Part shown: piece by piece, positions 60,534-63,995 of the stretch
Layout: every line of letters begins with the position of its first letter
How positions within the stretch are numbered: the stretch's first letter is position 1
Origin: an uncultured Anaeromyxobacter sp.
GTDB lineage: Bacteria > Myxococcota > Myxococcia > Myxococcales > Anaeromyxobacteraceae
Assembly: GCA_903874275.1 (NCBI GenBank)
Contig: CAIQRS010000062.1
Coordinates: forward strand, 1 to 63,995
DNA length: 63,995 nucleotides
Reading direction: 5' to 3'
Made by a program: the position numbers and the translations under genes
Notes under the pieces: generated by a model
Told to the model about the DNA's origin: nothing
The model's input: only the letters and a program-made list of their open reading frames with translations
The model's database searches: none

Positions 60534-60556
60534 TGGTGACCCCTACGGGACTTGAA
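60534..60556 (-). repeat. tRNA 3'-end fragment, likely attachment-site scar (copy 2)
   Basis: The same 23 nt as 52495-52517 (T-loop, T-stem 3' side, acceptor 3' side, A, CCA), again without the matching 5' side of the T-stem. The two copies bracket 8.0 kb. Confidence 0.7.
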
Positions 60557-61136
60557 GGCGGTGTTTTTGCTGGCGTTTCCAGCGTCTACGCGTTTCCAGG
60601 CGGACCCGCACCCAGCGTGACACGGCCGCTCGACGGGTCGGACGCGTCGGACCCGGCCGGACTTCCCCCGCCCAGCGCGGAATTGTTCATGGCCGCTGGT
60701 GCCATCGTGGCCCGCCACGGCGTAGCAACCGGCGCTCGAACAGGTGACGTCCAGGCAGCACTTCGTCGGGCGGCAGAGCAGGCCGCCAAGCTTGCGTAGG
60801 AGCACCTCGAACGCGACACCTCTCACCCTGGACCGAAGTTGCCATCACGCATCTGGCGCAAGTCCCGCGAACGGCGGCTCCCAGGAAGCCGTCCTGTAAG
60901 CCGGGCTCGAGACACTGTCGGTATGGGTCGCTTCCCGGGGCGACCGGGCGCGACAAGTGGGCGGAAACACCGGAGCGAGCACGACTGGCGGCGAGGGGGC
61001 GTGACACCGAGGCGACATCGTAAGGCAGGTCAAGTCAGAGGAACTTGCCGAATAGTGAATGGCGTTCCCAACCCACACACCTGCATCGTCCGAGCCGGCA
61101 CGCGACTACCCTTCCCTCAGCAGTTCACCGGCCGCG

Positions 61137-61409
61137 TCAGAGCCTCGCATTCACGTACTTCGCGAGGATCATCTTGGCCGCGGTCTGGTACCCGACTCCC
61201 AGCTCGCGGCCACGCCGCCGAAGGGCCTCCTTCAACTCGTCGCTGAGCAGGATGGACGTCGGCCGCTGAGGACGGACGACGACGGCGGCCCCCTCCGATG
61301 CGATGTCGTCACCGAGGTCCTTCTGTTCGAATTCGCGCAGTGTCGCGTCACGGCGAGCGGTGGCGTTCTTCATCTTCCGCGCACCGGCGGTCTTCCTACG
61401 TCGCTGCAT
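61137..61409 (-). CDS. BrnA/CopG-like antitoxin (ribbon-helix-helix)
   Basis: 90 residues from the ATG at 61409. A basic N-terminus is followed by RPTSILLSDELKEALRRRGRELGVGYQTAAKMILAKYVNARL, a ribbon-helix-helix DNA-binding end like that of BrnA-type antitoxins. It overlaps the end of the toxin-like gene by 14 bp, the usual toxin-first order of brnTA. It would neutralise the partner and repress the operon through the ATAGCTAT sites. Confidence 0.75.
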   Translation of the reverse strand: MQRRRKTAGARKMKNATARRDATLREFEQKDLGDDIASEGAAVVVRPQRPTSILLSDELKEALRRRGRELGVGYQTAAKMILAKYVNARL

Positions 61410-61593
61410 CGTACGCCTCCTTCTCCTTCCTCCGCATCGCGCGGCAACTGATCGGGCGGAGCCTCTCGCCGCGCCGCGCGAAGACCAATGCCGCACTGCG
61501 ACCATCCGCCGTCGCTCCGAGGAGCAGGTAACGCGGCTCCTCGTGTGCCGGCTCGACGATGCGCCCGGCGATCCGCTTCACCGAACGAATCAT
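61396..61593 (-). CDS. BrnT-like toxin, apparently N-terminally truncated
   Basis: 65 residues from the ATG at 61593. EEPRYLLLGATADGRSAALVFARRGERLRPISCRAMRRKEKEAYDAAT is the C-terminal half of BrnT (RelE-like RNase fold), including the RPIS-x2-x-M-x-R-x-E segment. The N-terminal half, usually W-D-x2-K-x3-N-x2-KH-G, is missing; the frame upstream has no similarity. It is therefore probably inactive. Its first codon overlaps an operator-like repeat. Confidence 0.6.
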   Translation of the reverse strand: MIRSVKRIAGRIVEPAHEEPRYLLLGATADGRSAALVFARRGERLRPISCRAMRRKEKEAYDAAT

Positions 61594-61610
61594 AGCTATA
61601 TCATAGCTAT
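61592..61610. promoter_or_regulatory. Paired ATAGCTAT palindromes, operator-like site of the BrnTA locus
   Basis: Two 8-bp palindromes ATAGCTAT at 61592-61599 and 61603-61610, 11 bp apart, one helical turn, as ribbon-helix-helix repressors prefer. TATGAT (minus strand, 61600-61605) could be a -10 element. The site is an AT-rich island in very GC-rich DNA. Confidence 0.55.
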
Positions 61611-61718
61611 CCATCCACCCGGACGGCGGCTGGGCGTGACCGCTGCTGGCCCGTCCAGGAGGGCGGCTCCGGCCACCCGTTGGGCAGTGTCTGGGCAGGC
61701 CGCCTCGACCCGTGACGC

Positions 61719-63995
61719 TCAGTCCACCGGCAGGTTCATCTTGCGGAGAAAGTCCTTCCACCGTGGGTCGGAGTGGAGGTTGCGGAGCAGGGGGTCGAAT
61801 CGAACCAATCCAGATTGGGCGCTACCCACCATCCCCCTCCCATGGAATGACCTGTCGAGCAACGCGAAGGATTGGTTCAGGCGGCCGTGCCAAGCCTCGA
61901 CTGCTGCTGCCGGCAAGGGGTTCTCCGCGCCGAATTGGCTGACTAACTGCTCGCGAGCGGACGCCGCCGCCTGTGGATGCCCAAGCGAATGCTCGGCCAG
62001 GGCCGTCCAGTAGAGCCTGTTCTCGCTGTCCTTGTCCTGGGAGGCATCAACAAGGACCCGGTCACCGTGCCCGTCGAGGAGGTCCGCTTTCATCAGCTCG
62101 TCTTTCGCGACCACATAATTGGGGAGGATCGCGGTGGCAGCCCGGGCCGCCGCTCGCGCGCCTGCATAGTCTCCTTTCGCGTTGAGGAGAACGGCCAACT
62201 CCCACCAAGGGTATGGGTCCAACGGGTTCAGTTCCACGGACTTCTTGAAGCCTTGGATGGCGTCATCGAGTCGACCCAGCGCCGCGTCGGCGAGCCCCAG
62301 CAGCGCGATGGCGTGTCCGCCGCCCGGCTTGAGGCGAATCGCCTTTTCGATGTCGGACCGGGCTCCGGCCCAGTCCCGATCCAGTTGCATCCTCAGCCAC
62401 CCGCGCGCCGAGTACCCTACGCTGTCCCCGGGAGCGAGTTCGATGGCCCGAGCCGCAGCCTCGCGGGCCGCCCTTTCATTCCTCTCTTTGCACCCGGAGT
62501 TCGTGCAGTCCTGATACAACAGAAACATCGCGAGACGAGCCCAGGCGGGGGCGAGAGTCGGGTCGGCCGCGACGGCACCCTTGTATGCAGCAATGGCACG
62601 GGCGACCACGTCGGTCCACCCGGTCCCATCGAATTGGTATTCGTTGAGGATCTCGTTGCCCTGCAAGTAGAGAGAGTAGGCCTCCGGTGCCGGATTCCCA
62701 GGCTCGCGGGCCGCAAGCACCATTCTGACCCTCAGCGCGCTGGCCACGTCCCGAGCGACGTCGTCCTGGATGGCCAGGACCGCGCCCATTTCCCGGTCGT
62801 AGCTCTCCGACCAGAGCCGGGCTCCGTCGACGGCGTTCACGAGCTGTGCACTGACCCGGATGCGATTCCCGTCGCGGCGAACGCTACCCTCCAGGAGCGA
62901 GTTCACCCCGAGTTTCTTCCCGATCTCACCTGGCTCGACGGTCTTCCCCTTGAAGAAGAAGGATGAAGTGCGGCCGATGACCTTCAGCCCATCGACCCGG
63001 CCGAGGACATTGAGGATCTCCTCGGCCAGCCCATCCGCCAGGTACTCTTGATCCTTCCCCGGGCTCATGTCGGCGAAGGGCAGCACCGCGATGGATGGCG
63101 CGACAGTGGGCGCCGCCTTCCCTCGCTCGCCAGACTGCTTCCAGGCGTACCAGGCGCCGCCTCCGGCCCCGACGAGGGCGAGTACCGTGACCGACACCGA
63201 CAGGGGCATGAGGAACCGGGAACTCCGGGACAGCGGCGGCCCCGAGGCCGTAGGCGTCCGCTTCACCCCCTGGGCCGTCAGGTCGTAGACCCAGGCCAGG
63301 ATCACGGCTACCGGGAATCCCAGGGCGAGAGTCACGAGCACGACCTTCAGCACCCAGTCCTGAAGCCCCGCCCCGTGCATGATCGGCTCGGTCACCTGGA
63401 GCACGGCGAAGGAGAAGATCCCGTACCACACCATCACGCGGAAGACGTGGCGTCGCTTGAGCTCCGCCAGCAGGTCGCGGAAGATCGCCTTCCTCCGCTT
63501 CGCGTGCTCCGGCAGCTTGCCGTCGGCCGGCTTCGCCCGCAGCCGGTCCTCGATGGGCGTGAGCGCCGCCAGCACCGCGGCGCCGTCGCGAGGCCGCGCC
63601 TTGGTCGCCCGATCGAGCATCTTCTCGACCAGTTCCGAGAGCCCCGGCGCACCGGGAACGTCCAGCTTCGGCACCGCCGCTGGCTCCGCGGCCCACCTCC
63701 CTTGCCCCTCCGGGAACGGGTACTCCCCCGTCAGCATCCGGAAGAGCATCACGCCGAGCGCGAAGACGTCGGTCCGCTCGTCCTCCGGCTCGTCCTCCCA
63801 CTGCTCCGGGGCCATGTAGGCCGGCGTGCCCCCGGAGAGTCGGCGGCGCCCGAACGCATGCGCCATCCCGAAGTCGAGGATCTTCACCTGACCCTTGTTC
63901 GTGACGAACACGTTCGCGGGCTTGAGATCACGGTGGATCACCCCCTCGGCGTGGGCATGGGCGAGCCCCCGGGCCACCTCCGTCGCGACGTGCAC
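61719..63995 (-). CDS. Ser/Thr protein kinase with TolB-like and TPR regions, 5' end beyond window
   Basis: 758 residues visible; the N-terminal lobe lies beyond the right edge. The kinase part shows GVIHRDLKPANVF, KILDFGMAHAF, GTPAYMAPEQW and DVFALGVMLFRMLTGEYPF, so the catalytic Asp and DFG are intact. After about residue 150 there are three membrane segments (VMVWYGIFSFAVLQV, VVLVTLALGFPVAVILAWVYDL and FLMPLSVSVTVLALVGAGGGAWYAW). A TolB-like domain follows (SIAVLPFADMSPGKDQEYLADGLAEEILNVL to ALRVRM), then TPR-like repeats to the end (NPLDPYPWWELAVLLNAKGDYAGARAAARAA). Membrane-bound signalling kinase; targets unknown. Confidence 0.92.
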   Translation of the reverse strand: MHVATEVARGLAHAHAEGVIHRDLKPANVFVTNKGQVKILDFGMAHAFGRRRLSGGTPAYMAPEQWEDEPEDERTDVFALGVMLFRMLTGEYPFPEGQGRWAAEPAAVPKLDVPGAPGLSELVEKMLDRATKARPRDGAAVLAALTPIEDRLRAKPADGKLPEHAKRRKAIFRDLLAELKRRHVFRVMVWYGIFSFAVLQVTEPIMHGAGLQDWVLKVVLVTLALGFPVAVILAWVYDLTAQGVKRTPTASGPPLSRSSRFLMPLSVSVTVLALVGAGGGAWYAWKQSGERGKAAPTVAPSIAVLPFADMSPGKDQEYLADGLAEEILNVLGRVDGLKVIGRTSSFFFKGKTVEPGEIGKKLGVNSLLEGSVRRDGNRIRVSAQLVNAVDGARLWSESYDREMGAVLAIQDDVARDVASALRVRMVLAAREPGNPAPEAYSLYLQGNEILNEYQFDGTGWTDVVARAIAAYKGAVAADPTLAPAWARLAMFLLYQDCTNSGCKERNERAAREAAARAIELAPGDSVGYSARGWLRMQLDRDWAGARSDIEKAIRLKPGGGHAIALLGLADAALGRLDDAIQGFKKSVELNPLDPYPWWELAVLLNAKGDYAGARAAARAATAILPNYVVAKDELMKADLLDGHGDRVLVDASQDKDSENRLYWTALAEHSLGHPQAAASAREQLVSQFGAENPLPAAAVEAWHGRLNQSFALLDRSFHGRGMVGSAQSGLVRFDPLLRNLHSDPRWKDFLRKMNLPVD

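Larger units (their letters stand above)
60369..61136. other. Non-coding accessory stretch with IS scrap, tRNA fragment and terminator
   Basis: 768 bp. Contents: an IS3-type transposase remnant (60378-60450), a 12-bp tandem repeat AGGTTACAGCC(A/T) at 60456-60479, a terminator (60502-60529) and a tRNA 3' fragment (60534-60556). An open frame at 60413-60799 crosses the tRNA fragment and was not accepted. Nothing further was recognised in 60800-61136. Confidence 0.55.

Noticed and set aside
60413-60799. 128-codon plus-strand open frame
   Set aside because: It runs through the transposase scrap, terminator and tRNA fragment in antisense and has no recognisable domain or ribosome site.

Overview
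The window is very GC-rich with long, tightly packed genes, and it looks like the chromosome of a myxobacterium (Myxococcota, possibly an Anaeromyxobacter relative). Pointers are a likely MYXO-CTERM sorting tail at 12209-13600, a short OPX polysaccharide-export lipoprotein paired with a beta-barrel protein, many hybrid histidine kinases, an NtrC-type regulator inside an exopolysaccharide (EPS) locus, and a Ser/Thr kinase fused to TolB-like and TPR regions. The genus is an inference.

Layout. 1-9.9 kb is mostly housekeeping: the end of an RND pump, GMP reductase, a PLP transsulfuration enzyme, a secreted S9 peptidase, a nucleotide-sugar epimerase and glmS. 10.2-43.9 kb is a large EPS and sensory locus. 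The OPX lipoprotein and beta-barrel (10.2-12.2 kb) would form the outer-membrane exit. A minus-strand operon (21.1 down to 12.2 kb) encodes a receiver protein, an Hpt protein, a hybrid kinase, a glycosyltransferase and two exported proteins. An NtrC-type sigma-54 activator (21.3-22.8 kb) is divergent from it. A ten-gene minus-strand operon (33.3 down to 22.8 kb) encodes a BY-kinase-like ATPase, Wzc-like co-polymerase, Wzy-like polymerase, acyltransferase, glycosyltransferase, Wzx-like flippase, WecB-type epimerase, a STAS-like protein, a WbpA-like dehydrogenase and a WbpP-like epimerase. The divergent plus operon (33.5-39.4 kb) encodes two glycosyltransferases, a GT2/priming-transferase fusion and a GH123-like protein. 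A receiver protein, a solute-binding protein and a membrane hybrid kinase follow (39.6-43.9 kb).

The parts read as one Wzx/Wzy-type pathway for a polymer rich in HexNAc or HexNAc-uronate. Its control appears to lie in two divergent intergenic regions (21.09-21.27 and 33.33-33.53 kb). Each carries a pair of outward-facing candidate sigma-54 promoters (GG-N10-GC) and a dyad with the same core, GTTC-N7-GAAC, between them. This makes the resident NtrC-type protein a plausible regulator of the whole locus. Predicted transcript starts lie only 2-6 nt before the start codons, and three of the four genes lack a Shine-Dalgarno sequence.

43.9-50.4 kb holds a 2168-residue lipoprotein with PASTA, NHL-like and RHS/YD repeats. 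50.5-61.6 kb is a decaying accessory zone: fragments of a nitrite reductase, a nucleotidyltransferase, a hybrid kinase and an IS3-type transposase, and two toxin-antitoxin loci with truncated toxins. Two 23-nt tRNA 3'-end fragments, each followed by a terminator, bracket about 8 kb and look like attachment-site scars. The window ends inside a Ser/Thr protein kinase gene. No rRNA gene, complete tRNA or CRISPR array was seen.
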